This document shows, in pieces, positions 24,843 to 34,294 of a stretch of DNA of 64,000 nucleotides. Numbering within the stretch: the first letter of the stretch is position 1; every line of letters starts with the position of its first letter. Source of the DNA: Amnibacterium endophyticum. GTDB taxonomy: Bacteria; Actinomycetota; Actinomycetes; Actinomycetales; Microbacteriaceae. The stretch covers positions 25,106-89,105 of the forward strand of contig NZ_JBHUEA010000016.1 of the NCBI RefSeq assembly GCF_042680685.1. Reading direction: 5' to 3'. The notes under the pieces are model-generated. The model saw nothing but the letters and a program-made list of their open reading frames with translations. It did no database searches and was not told where the DNA came from. The position numbers and the translations under genes are program-made.

Positions 24843-25259
24843 ATGCCGACGCGCCTGATCCTCCTGCTGCGGCGCGTGCTCTCCTTCGCGGCGGGCTCCT
24901 CCGCGGGGCTCGTGATCGACCTCGGCGGGTTCCTCGCGCTGCACGCGGCAGGCGTCGTGCCGTGGCTCGCGAATGCGATCAGCTCGTCCGCGGCCGTCAC
25001 CGCGGTCTACCTGCTCGTGACCCGCTACGCCTTCGGGGCGAACCGCCGCATCCGCACCTATGTCGCCTTCGTCGCCTGGTACGCCTCGGTGATCGTCGCG
25101 CTGTCCGCGGTGATCCAGCTGCTCACGACCGCGACCGGGGTCGACCCGTTCGTCTGGAAGCTGCTGTCGATCCCGGTCACCTTCACGGCGAACTTCCTCT
25201 TCAGCCAGCTGCTGTTCCGCGGGCGGCCGTCCAGGGCCTCGATCGGTCCGCGCCCATAG
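24843..25259 (+). CDS. GtrA-family membrane protein
   Basis: This 138-residue protein has four hydrophobic helices with the GtrA pattern: RRVLSFAAGSSAGLVIDLGGFLAL, ANAISSSAAVTAVYLLVTRYAFG (compare 'N..s...nf..nr.wtF'), and SIPVTFTANFLFSQLLFRGR. The family is linked to polyprenyl-linked sugar flipping for cell-surface polysaccharide. It sits 30 nt after kinase 1 and 39 nt before kinase 2, which suggests a joint role in wall or surface glycan control. Confidence 0.85.
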   Translation: MPTRLILLLRRVLSFAAGSSAGLVIDLGGFLALHAAGVVPWLANAISSSAAVTAVYLLVTRYAFGANRRIRTYVAFVAWYASVIVALSAVIQLLTTATGVDPFVWKLLSIPVTFTANFLFSQLLFRGRPSRASIGPRP

Positions 25260-25298
25260 GATCGGCGCGATCGGCCGGTGGTGCTCGGAGGTGTCGCG

Positions 25299-27044
25299 AT
25301 GAGTGCCCCCCAGGATCTGATCGCGGGCCGGTACCGGCTGCAGCGGCGGATCGCGGCCGGCGGCATGGGCGTCGTGTGGGAGGCGCGCGACGAGCTGCTG
25401 CAGCGCGCGGTCGCCGTCAAGCAGCTGCGGGCCTTCCAGTGGATCTCCGACGAGGAGGCCGCGCTCGCGAAGCAGCGGGCGATGCGCGAGGCGCGGATCA
25501 CCGCGAGGCTGCACCACCAGCACGCCGTCCCGGTCTTCGACTCCGTCGAGTACGACGGCGAACCATGCCTGGTCATGCAGTACGTGCCGTCGGAGCCGCT
25601 GTCGGCGCTGATCCGGCGCAGCGGCGCACGCCCCGCCGCCGAGGTCGCCCGGATCGGCGCGGAGGTGGGAGCCGCCCTGGCGGCGGCGCACGCGCTCGGC
25701 ATCGTGCACCGGGACGTGAAGCCCGGCAACATCCTGATCGCGGACGTCGACGGCGCCGCGATGCTGAGCGACTTCGGGATCTCGCACGCCCTCGGCGACG
25801 CCACGCTCACCGCGACCGGCTTCGCCCACGGGACCCCGGCGTACCTGGCGCCGGAGGTGGCGCGGGGCGATGAGTCGACCTTCGCCTCCGACGTCTTCTC
25901 CCTCGGCTCGACGCTCTATGCGGCCTCGGAGGGGCGACCGCCGTTCGGCGAGGAGCCGAACTCGATCGCGGTCCTCCACCGCGTCGCGGTCGGCGGGTTC
26001 CAGGCGCCGAGGGACAGCGGCGCGCTCGGCCCCCTGCTCATGCAGATGATGGCCTCGGATCCCGAGGCGCGACCCGTGATGCGGGAGGTGGCGCGGCGGC
26101 TCGCCGCCCTGCAGCAGCAGCTCGGCGACCAGCTCGCACCGACCATCCCCCTCGTGTCCGACGACGAGGTGCCGGACGACGACCCGGACCAGTCGACCGC
26201 CCGTCTCGACGACGATGCGCCGACGCTCGCGGCCGCTGCCACCGCCGCCGTCGCGATGACGCCTGCCGCTTCCACGGCGACGCGGACGACCACGGCCCCG
26301 GTCGAGCCGGCGACGGCATCGACAGAGTCGGACGATTCCACGACGGAGCCGGCGGCGACCCCTCCCGAGGCTCCTCCGCCCCCGGCCGAAGGCGCGGGTG
26401 CGGGCGGGAGCGGGGCGCCGAGACGCTCGAGGCGCCGCGCCGTGCTGATCGCCGTGATCGCCGCCGCGGTGGTGCTCCTGGCGCTGCTCGCCCTCGTGCC
26501 GCTGCTCCTCGCGCGGCCGGAGGCGGCGCCGGTCGCGACCGGCTCCCCCGCCACCGCGCCGACCTCCTCGGCGCCGTCGTCGTCCGCGTCTCCCTCGGCC
26601 AGTCCGACGCCCACGCCGACCCCGACTCCGACCCCTACGCCGACGGCGACGCCGAGCGCGACGGCCACCGCCTCGACCCCGGCCGCCCCTTCTGCCGCCA
26701 GCCCGCGGCCGGCCGCGAGCAGCGGTGCCGGCTCCGGGTCCTCGACGTCGCCGGTCGCGGCGATCCAGCGGTACTACACGCTCGTCCCCGGGAACACGGA
26801 CGCCGCATGGCCGCTGATGACCGCGGACTACCAGACGAACCACGCGGGCGGTCGCGCCGCATACGACTCGTTCTGGGCGCAGGTCCGCTCGGTGAGGGCG
26901 TCGAACGTCCGCGAGATCGGGCCGAACCAGGTCGAGGCGACGCTCACCTACACGCGCAGCAGCGGCGTCGCCGTCGAGGACACCACCTTCCGGCTGGTCC
27001 GGGAGGGCGGCGTCCTGAAGATCGCCGACTCCGCCGTTCGCTGA
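25299..27044 (+). CDS. Membrane Ser/Thr protein kinase 2 with NTF2-like external domain
   Basis: This 581-residue paralogue of kinase 1 has a glycine loop AAGGMGVVW, VAVKQL, IVHRDVKPGNI, SDFGIS and GTPAYLAPEV; both share the unusual LVMQYVPSEPLSA-type hinge. A long Ala/Thr/Pro linker, one membrane span near residues 380-405 and a TPTPTP stalk follow. It ends in a globular domain of about 110 residues (SPVAAIQRYYTLVPGNTDAAW to the end) resembling NTF2-like extracytoplasmic sensor domains. GGAGG precedes ATG 25299, and TAGGAT (25257-25262) is a possible -10 box overlapping the GtrA stop. Confidence 0.92.
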   Translation: MSAPQDLIAGRYRLQRRIAAGGMGVVWEARDELLQRAVAVKQLRAFQWISDEEAALAKQRAMREARITARLHHQHAVPVFDSVEYDGEPCLVMQYVPSEPLSALIRRSGARPAAEVARIGAEVGAALAAAHALGIVHRDVKPGNILIADVDGAAMLSDFGISHALGDATLTATGFAHGTPAYLAPEVARGDESTFASDVFSLGSTLYAASEGRPPFGEEPNSIAVLHRVAVGGFQAPRDSGALGPLLMQMMASDPEARPVMREVARRLAALQQQLGDQLAPTIPLVSDDEVPDDDPDQSTARLDDDAPTLAAAATAAVAMTPAASTATRTTTAPVEPATASTESDDSTTEPAATPPEAPPPPAEGAGAGGSGAPRRSRRRAVLIAVIAAAVVLLALLALVPLLLARPEAAPVATGSPATAPTSSAPSSSASPSASPTPTPTPTPTPTPTATPSATATASTPAAPSAASPRPAASSGAGSGSSTSPVAAIQRYYTLVPGNTDAAWPLMTADYQTNHAGGRAAYDSFWAQVRSVRASNVREIGPNQVEATLTYTRSSGVAVEDTTFRLVREGGVLKIADSAVR

Positions 27045-27096
27045 CCGCCGCATCCCCGATCAGTGCGAGACCGGGCGTGCCCGCAGCCGGGCGCCG

Positions 27097-27102
27097 CAGG
27101 AT
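27097..27102 (+). promoter_or_regulatory. Leaderless-type -10 box (CAGGAT)
   Basis: CAGGAT ends 6 nt before GTG 27109. Confidence 0.5.
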
Positions 27103-27108
27103 GAGCCC

Positions 27109-28161
27109 GTGACCGACGAGCCCCGCTTCTTCACCGTGGCCGACTTCGAGACGGAGTCGGGGGTCGTGCTGCCCGAGGCGCGCCTCGCCTATCGCGTGTT
27201 CGGCTCCCCGGACGCACCCCGCGGCGCGGTCCTCGTTCCCTCGCACTTCATGGCGGGCTCCGCGGACAACGAGTTCCTCATCGGCGAGGGGCTCGCCCTC
27301 GACCCGGCCGAGTGGTTCGTCGTCGCGACCGACCTGCTCGGCAACGGCGTCTCGTCCTCCCCCAGCAACACGCCCGCGCCGTTCGTCGGCCCGCGCTTCC
27401 CCGTCACGACGATCCGCGACACGATCGCGCTGATCCGGCGGCTGCTGACCGAGGAGCTCGGCGTCGACCACCTCGCCGCGGTCGTCGGCTTCTCGATGGG
27501 CGCGGAGCAGGCGTTCCAGCTGGCCGTCAGCGCGCCCGGCTTCGTCGACCGCGTCGTCGCGCTGGCCGGCACCGCCCGCTGCTGGCCGCACGGCGTCGCC
27601 CGGCTGGAGGGCCAGCTCGCCGCCCTCTTCGCCGACCCCGCGTTCGCCGGCGGCGAGTACGAGGAGCAGCCCGTCGCCGGCATCCGCGCGTTCGGCACGG
27701 TCTGGGCCGCCTGGCTGTACTCGCAGCAGTGGTGGCGGGACGAGCTGTGGCGGGAGGCCGACCCCGACGCGACCTTCGAGTCGACGATGGCCGGCTTCCG
27801 CGACGACTTCCTGCCCGGCGCCGACGCGAACGACGTCGTGCTGCACTGCCGCACCTGGCAGCAGCACGATGTCGGGACGACGCCCGGCTTCGACGGGAAC
27901 ACGCTCGCCGCGCTCACCTCGATCGAGGTGCCGGTGCTCGTCATGCCCGGCGAGACCGATCTCTACTTCCCGGTCGACGACGCCCGGTACGAGGCGGAGC
28001 AGATCCCGCACGCGGTGTTCCTGCCGATCCCGTCGCTCTGGGGCCACCCGGCCGGCGCCGGCGCGAGCCCCGCCGACCTCGACTTCGTGAACCGCGCCGT
28101 CCGGCGATTCCTCGCGGACGAGCCGATCCCGGAGGCGGAGGACGTGAAGCCGCGCAGCTGA
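27109..28161 (+). CDS. MetX-like alpha/beta hydrolase (homoserine O-acetyltransferase family)
   Basis: This 350-residue protein has the family nucleophile elbow VVGFSMGAEQAFQLA (Ser near residue 130), the oxyanion-side PSHFMAGSADN, the acid in MPGETDLYFPVDDA near residue 280, and a late His in LWGHPAGAG. The layout follows MetX/homoserine acetyltransferase homologues, but many members of this shape are general esterases or acyltransferases, and no methionine genes are nearby. The CAGGAT box 6 nt upstream sets GTG 27109. Confidence 0.8.
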   Translation: MTDEPRFFTVADFETESGVVLPEARLAYRVFGSPDAPRGAVLVPSHFMAGSADNEFLIGEGLALDPAEWFVVATDLLGNGVSSSPSNTPAPFVGPRFPVTTIRDTIALIRRLLTEELGVDHLAAVVGFSMGAEQAFQLAVSAPGFVDRVVALAGTARCWPHGVARLEGQLAALFADPAFAGGEYEEQPVAGIRAFGTVWAAWLYSQQWWRDELWREADPDATFESTMAGFRDDFLPGADANDVVLHCRTWQQHDVGTTPGFDGNTLAALTSIEVPVLVMPGETDLYFPVDDARYEAEQIPHAVFLPIPSLWGHPAGAGASPADLDFVNRAVRRFLADEPIPEAEDVKPRS

Positions 28162-28221
28162 CCCGCGCCCTTGTCCCCGCCGTCGGGCGGGTGCAGCCTG
28201 GACGGAGGGATGGAGGTCCGG

Positions 28222-28803
28222 ATGCGCAGGTACGTCGTCTCGGTGTGCGTCTCGATCGACGGCTTCCAGGAGGGCGTCGACGGCGACCTCTCGGTGATGC
28301 CCTTCGACGACGGGTTCAGCCGGCACAACGTCGAGCTGCTGCGCCGCGCCTCGACCGTCGTGCACGGCGGCCGCGGGTTCGACGGCGGCGCCTACTGGGC
28401 GGCCGTGCTGCAGGACGACGCGCAGCCGCCGATCGAGCACGAGATCGCCCGGCTGAACGAGGGGCTCGAGCACGTCGTCGTCTCCGACTCGGTGGAGGTC
28501 GACCCGAGCTGGCCGTGGGCAGATGCGACTCGGGTCGTACCGCGGGCGGAGGCGATCGAGGCGGTGCGGCGGATGAAGGGCGGCGACGGCGGCGACCTCG
28601 TCACCTACGGCAGCGCCACGACGTGGAGCCCGCTGCTCGAGGCCGGGCTCGTCGACGAGCTGCACGTGCTCGTCGGTCCCGCCGTCCTCGGCGGGGGCGG
28701 CCCGGCCTATCGCGGTGACCGGGTGCCGCTCCGCCTCCTCGACGCGACGGCGCTCCCCGACTCGCAGCTCGTGCGCCTGCGCTACGACGCGCGAGGGCGC
28801 TGA
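28222..28803 (+). CDS. RibD C-terminal/dihydrofolate reductase-like protein
   Basis: This 193-residue protein has the DHFR-like fold used by RibD C-terminal proteins: RYVVSVCVSIDGFQEGVDGD at the start, LVTYGSATTWSPLLEAGLVDELHVLVGPAVLGGGG in the nucleotide-binding part, and a LLDATALPDSQLVRLRY end. It is likely an NADPH-dependent reductase of unknown substrate, as for the many actinobacterial 'YwjB/YyaP' homologues. GGAGG is well placed for ATG 28222; ATG 28210 lies just upstream. CAGCCT at 28192-28197 may be the -10 box. Confidence 0.8.
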   Translation: MRRYVVSVCVSIDGFQEGVDGDLSVMPFDDGFSRHNVELLRRASTVVHGGRGFDGGAYWAAVLQDDAQPPIEHEIARLNEGLEHVVVSDSVEVDPSWPWADATRVVPRAEAIEAVRRMKGGDGGDLVTYGSATTWSPLLEAGLVDELHVLVGPAVLGGGGPAYRGDRVPLRLLDATALPDSQLVRLRYDARGR

Positions 28804-28873
28804 GCGCCGGCGCGTTCTCCGGCTCGAACGAATCCCGGCCCGCACACCGGATCCGTTCATGCGAACGAAACAG

Positions 28874-28883
28874 TTGTATACAA
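28874..28883. promoter_or_regulatory. GntR/FCD-type operator (TTGTATACAA)
   Basis: A perfect 10-bp palindrome lies about 64 nt upstream of the peptide transporter operon. It matches the consensus bound by FCD-subfamily GntR repressors (TnGTnnnACnA). The operon ends with a GntR/FCD gene at 35904, so autogenous control of the operon is the simple reading. Confidence 0.7.
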
Positions 28884-28946
28884 CGGGCGTAACAGCGCGG
28901 TGATTGTCTGCAGTGGTCCGGTTCCGACCTCGTCCACGGAGTCCTC

Positions 28947-30581
28947 GTGCCCAGCAGCCCGCGCCGCCTCGCCCTCCCCCTCCTCGCCGCCGTCCTCGCC
29001 CTCGGCATCGCCGGCTGCGCGCCGGTGCAGAAGTCCACGTCGTCTCCCGCGGCGTCCGGCGCCGCGAAGCTGAGCGCGCCGATCGGCGACCGCACCGTGC
29101 AGGAGGGCGGCGACCTCGTGATGGCGCTGTCCGCCGAGCCGGACAAGCTGGACCCGACCACGTCGTCCTCGCTCTACATGCGCTACGTCGCCGAGACGAT
29201 GTGCCAGAAGCTGTACGACATCGACGGCTCGGGGAAGCTCGTGCCGATGCTCGCGACGGCGCTGCCGACGACGTCGTCCGACGGGAAGACGGTCACGATC
29301 CCGCTGCGCTCCGGCGTGAAGTTCGCCGACGGCACGGCCTTCGACGCCGCGGCCGTCGTCACGACGCTGCAGCGCAATCTGACGAAGTCCGACTCGGCGC
29401 GCAGGAGCGAGCTGGGCCCGCTGACGAAGGTCGCCGCGGACGGGACGGGGTCGGTGCAGCTGACCTTCAGCGCGCCCTTCGCGCCGATCACCGCGGCGCT
29501 GGCCGACCGCGCGGGGATGATCATGTCGCCGAAGGCGCTGCAGGAGGAGGGTGACGACTTCGGGGACCACCCGGTCTGCGTCGGGCCGTACAAGTTCGTG
29601 AACCGCGTGCCGCAGACCTCGATCACGGTCGAGCGCGACCCGAACTACTACGCGCCGAAGACGGCGCACTTCGACCGGATCACCTACCGCATCATCACCG
29701 ACGCGAGCATCCGGGCCGCGAACCTCCGCTCGGGCGACGTCCAGGTGGCGGACACGATCTCGAACCAGGACGTCGACGCCCTCAAGAAGGACTCGTCGCT
29801 CACCATGCTCCAGGTCGCCTCGCTCGGCTACCAGGGCATCACGGTCAACCTCGCGAACAAGAACGGCGTGGGCACGAAGCCCGAGCCGCTCGGCACCGAC
29901 ATCGCGAGCAAGCCGGAGGTGCGGCAGGCGCTGTCGATGTCGATCGACCGGAAGCAACTGGTCCGCACCGTCTTCAACGGCTACGCGGACGCGGCCTGCT
30001 CCCCCATCGGTGCGGCCAGCGTGTACGCCACCGCGGCGAGCAACGCCTGCCCGGCCTACGACCCGGCGAAGGCGAAGCAGCTGCTGAAGGACGCCGGGGT
30101 GACCGCGCCCGTCTCGTTCGAGATGGAGGTCGTGAACAGCCCCGACAGCATCCGCCTCGCGCAGGCACTGCAGGCGATGGTGAAGGACGGCGGGTTCGAC
30201 GTGCAGATCAAGCCGGTCGAGTACACGACCCTGCTCGACGACCAGACGAAGGGGAAGTACGAGACGGTGCAGCTCGGCTGGTCCGGCCGCGTCGACCCGA
30301 ACGGCAACACCTTCAACTTCCTGACGACCGGCGCTGGCCTCAACTACGCCGGCTACAGCAGCAGCGAGATGGACGACCTGCTGACGCAGGCCGCGTCCGC
30401 GGGCTCCACCGCCGAGCGCGCGGGGCTCTACGGGAAGATGACGGCGCTGCTGCAGCAGGACGACCCGATCATCTACCTGTACCGGCCGCTGAACCTCACC
30501 GCGGTCAGCGACGCGATCGGCGGGGTGTCCACCTACGCGGACGGCGTGGTGCGGCTCAGCACCGCGGCGTTCGTGAAGTAG
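28947..30581 (+). CDS. Peptide ABC transporter substrate-binding lipoprotein (SBP family 5)
   Basis: This 544-residue protein has a signal peptide with lipobox IAGC (lipidated Cys24) and the family-5 (DppA/OppA/GsiB) body: GGDLVMALSAEPDKLDPTTSSS, then RSGVKFADGTAFDAAAVV, and GPYKFVNRVPQTSITVERDPNYY in the middle. It delivers peptides or peptide-like ligands to the downstream permeases. GGAG precedes GTG 28947. It is the first gene of a six-gene operon behind the GntR-type operator. Confidence 0.93.
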   Translation: MPSSPRRLALPLLAAVLALGIAGCAPVQKSTSSPAASGAAKLSAPIGDRTVQEGGDLVMALSAEPDKLDPTTSSSLYMRYVAETMCQKLYDIDGSGKLVPMLATALPTTSSDGKTVTIPLRSGVKFADGTAFDAAAVVTTLQRNLTKSDSARRSELGPLTKVAADGTGSVQLTFSAPFAPITAALADRAGMIMSPKALQEEGDDFGDHPVCVGPYKFVNRVPQTSITVERDPNYYAPKTAHFDRITYRIITDASIRAANLRSGDVQVADTISNQDVDALKKDSSLTMLQVASLGYQGITVNLANKNGVGTKPEPLGTDIASKPEVRQALSMSIDRKQLVRTVFNGYADAACSPIGAASVYATAASNACPAYDPAKAKQLLKDAGVTAPVSFEMEVVNSPDSIRLAQALQAMVKDGGFDVQIKPVEYTTLLDDQTKGKYETVQLGWSGRVDPNGNTFNFLTTGAGLNYAGYSSSEMDDLLTQAASAGSTAERAGLYGKMTALLQQDDPIIYLYRPLNLTAVSDAIGGVSTYADGVVRLSTAAFVK

Positions 30582-30603
30582 GACACGGGTCCCGGAGCGC
30601 GTC

Positions 30604-31560
30604 GTGACCCGCTACCTGCTCACCCGGCTCTGGCAGTCGGCCCTCACCCTGGTGCTCGCGTCGCTGGTCGTGTTCATCGGGGTCCGGGCCCTGCCGGGCG
30701 ACCCCGCGCTGGCGCTCGCCGGCGAGGAGGCGACGCCCGCCAGGCTCGCCGCCGTCCGCGCCGAGCTCGGCCTCGACCAGCCGCTGGTCGTGCAGTACCT
30801 GCGCTTCGCCGGCGAGTTCCTCACCGGGCACCTCGGGCGCAGCACGAGGACCGGCACGCCGGTCGGCCAGCTGATCGGCGCGACGCTGCCGGTGACGATC
30901 TGGCTCGCGCTCTACGCGGTGGTCGTCGCGGTCGTCGTCGGCATCGCGTTCGGAGTGCTCGCCGAGCGCTACCGCGGCCGCTGGCCGGAGTGGGTCGCGA
31001 ACGCGGCCGCGCTGCTCGGGCTGTCCGTGCCGAGCTTCTGGCTCGGGATCCTCGCGATCCTGTGGCTGGCCGTGGGCCTGCGCCTGTTCCCCGCGTCCGG
31101 CTACGTGCCGATGTCGACCGACCCGGTGCGGTCGCTGTACCACCTGACGCTGCCCGCCGTCATCCTCGGGATCGGGCTGGCGGCCGTGATCATGCGGCAG
31201 ACGCGGGCGTCGATGATCGAGACGATGCAGACCGACTTCGTGCGCACGGCCCGCGCGAAGGGCCTCAGCCGCTCGCGGGTGCTGCTGCGCTACGGCCTGC
31301 GGAACTCGCTGATCGTCGTCATCACGATCGTCGGGCTGCAGCTCGGCGGGCTGATCTCCGGGGCCGTCGTGACCGAGAGCATCTTCGCGCTGCCGGGCTT
31401 CGGCAAGCTGACGCTCGACAGCGTCTTCACCCGCGACTACCCGGTGATCCAGGCCGTCGTGCTGATCATCACCTTCGGGTACGTCGTCATCAACCTCGCG
31501 GTCGACGTCCTCTACTCCGTCGCGAACCCGCGGGTGCGCGTGACGGGGGCCACCTCGTGA
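30604..31560 (+). CDS. Peptide ABC transporter permease (DppB/GsiC type)
   Basis: This 318-residue membrane protein has six spans. The DppB N-terminus MTRYLLTRLWQSALTLVLAS is followed by VRALPGDPALALAGEEAT, and the EAA-type loop reads VRTARAKGLSRSRVLLRYGLRNSL. It begins 22 nt after the binding-protein stop and overlaps the next permease by 4 nt. It forms half of the import channel. Confidence 0.93.
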   Translation: MTRYLLTRLWQSALTLVLASLVVFIGVRALPGDPALALAGEEATPARLAAVRAELGLDQPLVVQYLRFAGEFLTGHLGRSTRTGTPVGQLIGATLPVTIWLALYAVVVAVVVGIAFGVLAERYRGRWPEWVANAAALLGLSVPSFWLGILAILWLAVGLRLFPASGYVPMSTDPVRSLYHLTLPAVILGIGLAAVIMRQTRASMIETMQTDFVRTARAKGLSRSRVLLRYGLRNSLIVVITIVGLQLGGLISGAVVTESIFALPGFGKLTLDSVFTRDYPVIQAVVLIITFGYVVINLAVDVLYSVANPRVRVTGATS

Positions 31561-32456
31561 GCGTCGCGACGGACCTCGCCGCAGTCCCCGACCTCGGCAC
31601 CGGACGAGGACGCGTCTGGCGCCGGCTGCGGCACGAGCCCCTCGGCATGGTCGGCCTCGCCCTGATCGCGCTGGTCGTGCTCGCGGGCGTCGTCGGTCCG
31701 TTCGTCGCCCCCTACGGACCCGCGGAGACGCACTTCGACGCGCCCTTCCAGCAGCCCGGCACGATCGGGTACGTGCTCGGCACGGACGACCTGGGCCGCG
31801 ACATCCTGACCCGCACGCTCTACGGCATCCGCGTCTCGCTGCAGGTGGGCCTGCTGTCGGTGGCGCTGGCGGTCGTCGTCGGCACGCCGCTCGGGCTGGT
31901 CGCCGGGTACTGGCGACGACTGGACGGAGTCGTGTCACGCCTGACGGACGTCGCGCTGGCGTTCCCCTTCCTGATCCTCGCGGTCGGCCTCGCGGCCATC
32001 AACGGCCCGAGCCTCGGCAACGCGGTACTCGCGATCGGCATCTCGCACGTGCCGGGCATGATCCGCATCGTCCGCGGCGAGACGCTGCGGATCGCCGCCA
32101 GCGACTTCGTGCTGAGCGCCCGCACCATGCACGCGGGCGGGGTGCGGATCATGGCGCAGCACGTGCTGCCGAACGCGGTGTCCGCGATCGTCGTGCAGGC
32201 GACCGTGATCATGCCGGTCGCGGTGATCGGCGAGGCGGTGCTGTCGTTCCTCGGGCTCGGCATCCGCCCGCCCACCCCGAGCCTCGGGATCATGCTGTCC
32301 GACGCGCAGCAGTACCTGCAGCGCGCGCCGTTCGCCGCCGTCGTGCCGGGCGCGTCCATCGCGCTGATCTGCCTCGGCTTCAACCTGTTCGGGGACGCGC
32401 TGCGCGACGCGCTCGACCCGACCGCCGGATCCCGTCGCCGAGGACGTGCACGATGA
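31557..32456 (+). CDS. Peptide ABC transporter permease (DppC/GsiD type)
   Basis: This 299-residue permease has the DppC signature LGTDDLGRDILTRTLYGIRVSLQVG and a late VLSARTMHAGGVRIMAQHVLPN loop, then FLGLGIRPPTPSLGIML. GTG 31557 overlaps the previous stop (GTGA), and its own stop overlaps the gamma-glutamyltransferase start (ATGA). It partners the upstream permease. Confidence 0.93.
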   Translation: MSVATDLAAVPDLGTGRGRVWRRLRHEPLGMVGLALIALVVLAGVVGPFVAPYGPAETHFDAPFQQPGTIGYVLGTDDLGRDILTRTLYGIRVSLQVGLLSVALAVVVGTPLGLVAGYWRRLDGVVSRLTDVALAFPFLILAVGLAAINGPSLGNAVLAIGISHVPGMIRIVRGETLRIAASDFVLSARTMHAGGVRIMAQHVLPNAVSAIVVQATVIMPVAVIGEAVLSFLGLGIRPPTPSLGIMLSDAQQYLQRAPFAAVVPGASIALICLGFNLFGDALRDALDPTAGSRRRGRAR

Positions 32457-34294
32457 CCTTCACCCCGCCCGCCGAGTTCATCACCCGTCCCGACCTGGTC
32501 GGCCGGTTCGGCATGACCTCCTCCACCCATTGGATCGCGACCGGCACGGCGCAGTCGGTGCTCGAGCGCGGCGGCACCGCGTTCGACGCCGCGGTCGCCG
32601 GCGGCTTCGTGCTGCACCTGGTGGAGCCGCACCTGAACGGGCCGGGCGGCGACCTGGTCGGGATCTTCGCGGCGGTCGAGCAGCCGGGGCGGCCGCGGGT
32701 GTTGATGGGACAGGGCCCGGCACCGGCCGGCGCGACGGTCGAGCACCTGCGCGCCGAGGGGCTGGATCTCGTGCCCGGGGCGGGGGCGCTGGCCGCCGCG
32801 GTGCCCGGCGCGGTCGACGCGTGGCTGCTGCTGCTGCGCGACCACGGCACGTGGGAGCTCGCCGACGTGCTGGCGTACGCGCTCGCCGTCGCCCGCGACG
32901 GCCACCCGCTCTCCCCCGGCGCAGCCCGGACGATCGCGACGGTCGCCGAGCTGTTCCGCGAGGCGTGGCCGACCTCGGCGGAGCGCTGGCTGGTCGACGG
33001 CGCTGCGCCCGAGGCCGGGCAGGTGGTGCGGAACGAGGCCTGGGCGTCCGTGCTCGACCGGCTGGTCGCTGCAGGCGGGGACGCCGCGGACGGCCTCGAA
33101 GGCGAGGACGCGCGCCGGGCTCGCATCGACGCGGCCCGCGACGAGTGGGCGGGCGGATTCGTCGCCCGCATGGTCGATGCCTCCGTCCGCACGCCGCACC
33201 GTCACTCGACCGGCACGGACCACGCCGGCGTCATCCGCGCCTCGGACATGGCGGCGTTCCGCGCCTCCGTCGAGGACGCCGTGACGACGACCTTCCGCGG
33301 TCGGACGATCGCGAAGGCCGGCGCGTGGAGCCAGGGGCCGGCGCTGCTGCAGATGCTCGCGATCCTCGATCCGCTGCCCGACGAGCGGCTCGACCCCTCG
33401 ACGGTCGCGGGCGCGCACACGGTCCTCGAGACGATCAAGCTGGCGCTGGCGGACCGGGAGGCCTACTACGGCGACCACGCCGTGGCGCTCGACCCGCTCC
33501 TCTCCTCTGCCTACGCGGCCGAGCGCCGCGCGCTGATCGGACCGCGCGCGTCCGCCGAGCTCCGCCCCGGTGCCGCGATGCCGGCGGGGGCGCTCCCGCC
33601 GCTGCGGATCGAGTACGCGCCGCCGGAGCGGCAGCCCGCCTTCGCCGGCGTCGGTGAGCCGACCGTGCGCTCGGCGGAGGGCGTCGTCGCGCCGACCGGC
33701 GAGACCCGTGGCGACACGGTGCACATCGACGTCGTCGACCGATGGGGCAACACGATCTCCGTGACCCCGTCGGGCGGCTGGCTGCAGTCGTCGCCGCACA
33801 TCCCCGAGCTGGGGTTCTGCCTCGGCACGCGGATGCAGATGACCTGGCTCGACGAGGAATCGGCCTCCGGGCTGGCGCCCGGCCGCCGCCCGCGCACCAC
33901 CTTGACGCCGACGCTGGTGCTGCAGGACGGCGAGCCCGTCGCGGCGCTCGGCTCCCCCGGTGGCGACCAGCAGGACCAGTGGCAGCTGCTGTATTTGCTG
34001 CGCACGATCGTGGGCGGGTACACCCCGCAGCAGGCGATCGACGCCCCGGCCCTCCACACGACCTCCTTCCCCAGCTCGTTCTGGCCGCGGACGTGGACGC
34101 CTGCCGGCGTCGTCGCGGAGGACAGGCTGGGCGAGGACGTGCTGCGGGGCCTGGAGGCGCTCGGTCACCGCGTGATCCGGTCGGGCGACTGGTCGCTCGG
34201 CCGCCTCTCCGTCGTCACCCGCGACCCGGGCAGCGGGCTGCTCGGCGCCGCCGCGAACCCCCGAGGAGGGCAGGCCCATGCCGCAGGTCGTTGA
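32453..34294 (+). CDS. Gamma-glutamyltransferase family protein
   Basis: This 613-residue Ntn-hydrolase proenzyme opens with GMTSSTHWIATGTAQSVLERGGTAFDAAVAGGFVL, the family start. The autocleavage/nucleophile site is at GDTVHIDVVDRWGNTIS, where Thr of GDT should become the N-terminal nucleophile of the small subunit. The glycine pair region reads LGSPGGDQQ. No signal peptide is seen, so it probably acts on imported gamma-glutamyl compounds in the cytoplasm. It is embedded in the peptide transporter operon with a 4-nt overlap upstream and a 17-nt overlap with the ATPase gene. Confidence 0.88.
   Translation: MTFTPPAEFITRPDLVGRFGMTSSTHWIATGTAQSVLERGGTAFDAAVAGGFVLHLVEPHLNGPGGDLVGIFAAVEQPGRPRVLMGQGPAPAGATVEHLRAEGLDLVPGAGALAAAVPGAVDAWLLLLRDHGTWELADVLAYALAVARDGHPLSPGAARTIATVAELFREAWPTSAERWLVDGAAPEAGQVVRNEAWASVLDRLVAAGGDAADGLEGEDARRARIDAARDEWAGGFVARMVDASVRTPHRHSTGTDHAGVIRASDMAAFRASVEDAVTTTFRGRTIAKAGAWSQGPALLQMLAILDPLPDERLDPSTVAGAHTVLETIKLALADREAYYGDHAVALDPLLSSAYAAERRALIGPRASAELRPGAAMPAGALPPLRIEYAPPERQPAFAGVGEPTVRSAEGVVAPTGETRGDTVHIDVVDRWGNTISVTPSGGWLQSSPHIPELGFCLGTRMQMTWLDEESASGLAPGRRPRTTLTPTLVLQDGEPVAALGSPGGDQQDQWQLLYLLRTIVGGYTPQQAIDAPALHTTSFPSSFWPRTWTPAGVVAEDRLGEDVLRGLEALGHRVIRSGDWSLGRLSVVTRDPGSGLLGAAANPRGGQAHAAGR

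Noticed and set aside
26600..26700. Short tandem nucleotide repeat in kinase 2
   Set aside because: It encodes the TPTPTP stalk of the protein and is explained by coding.
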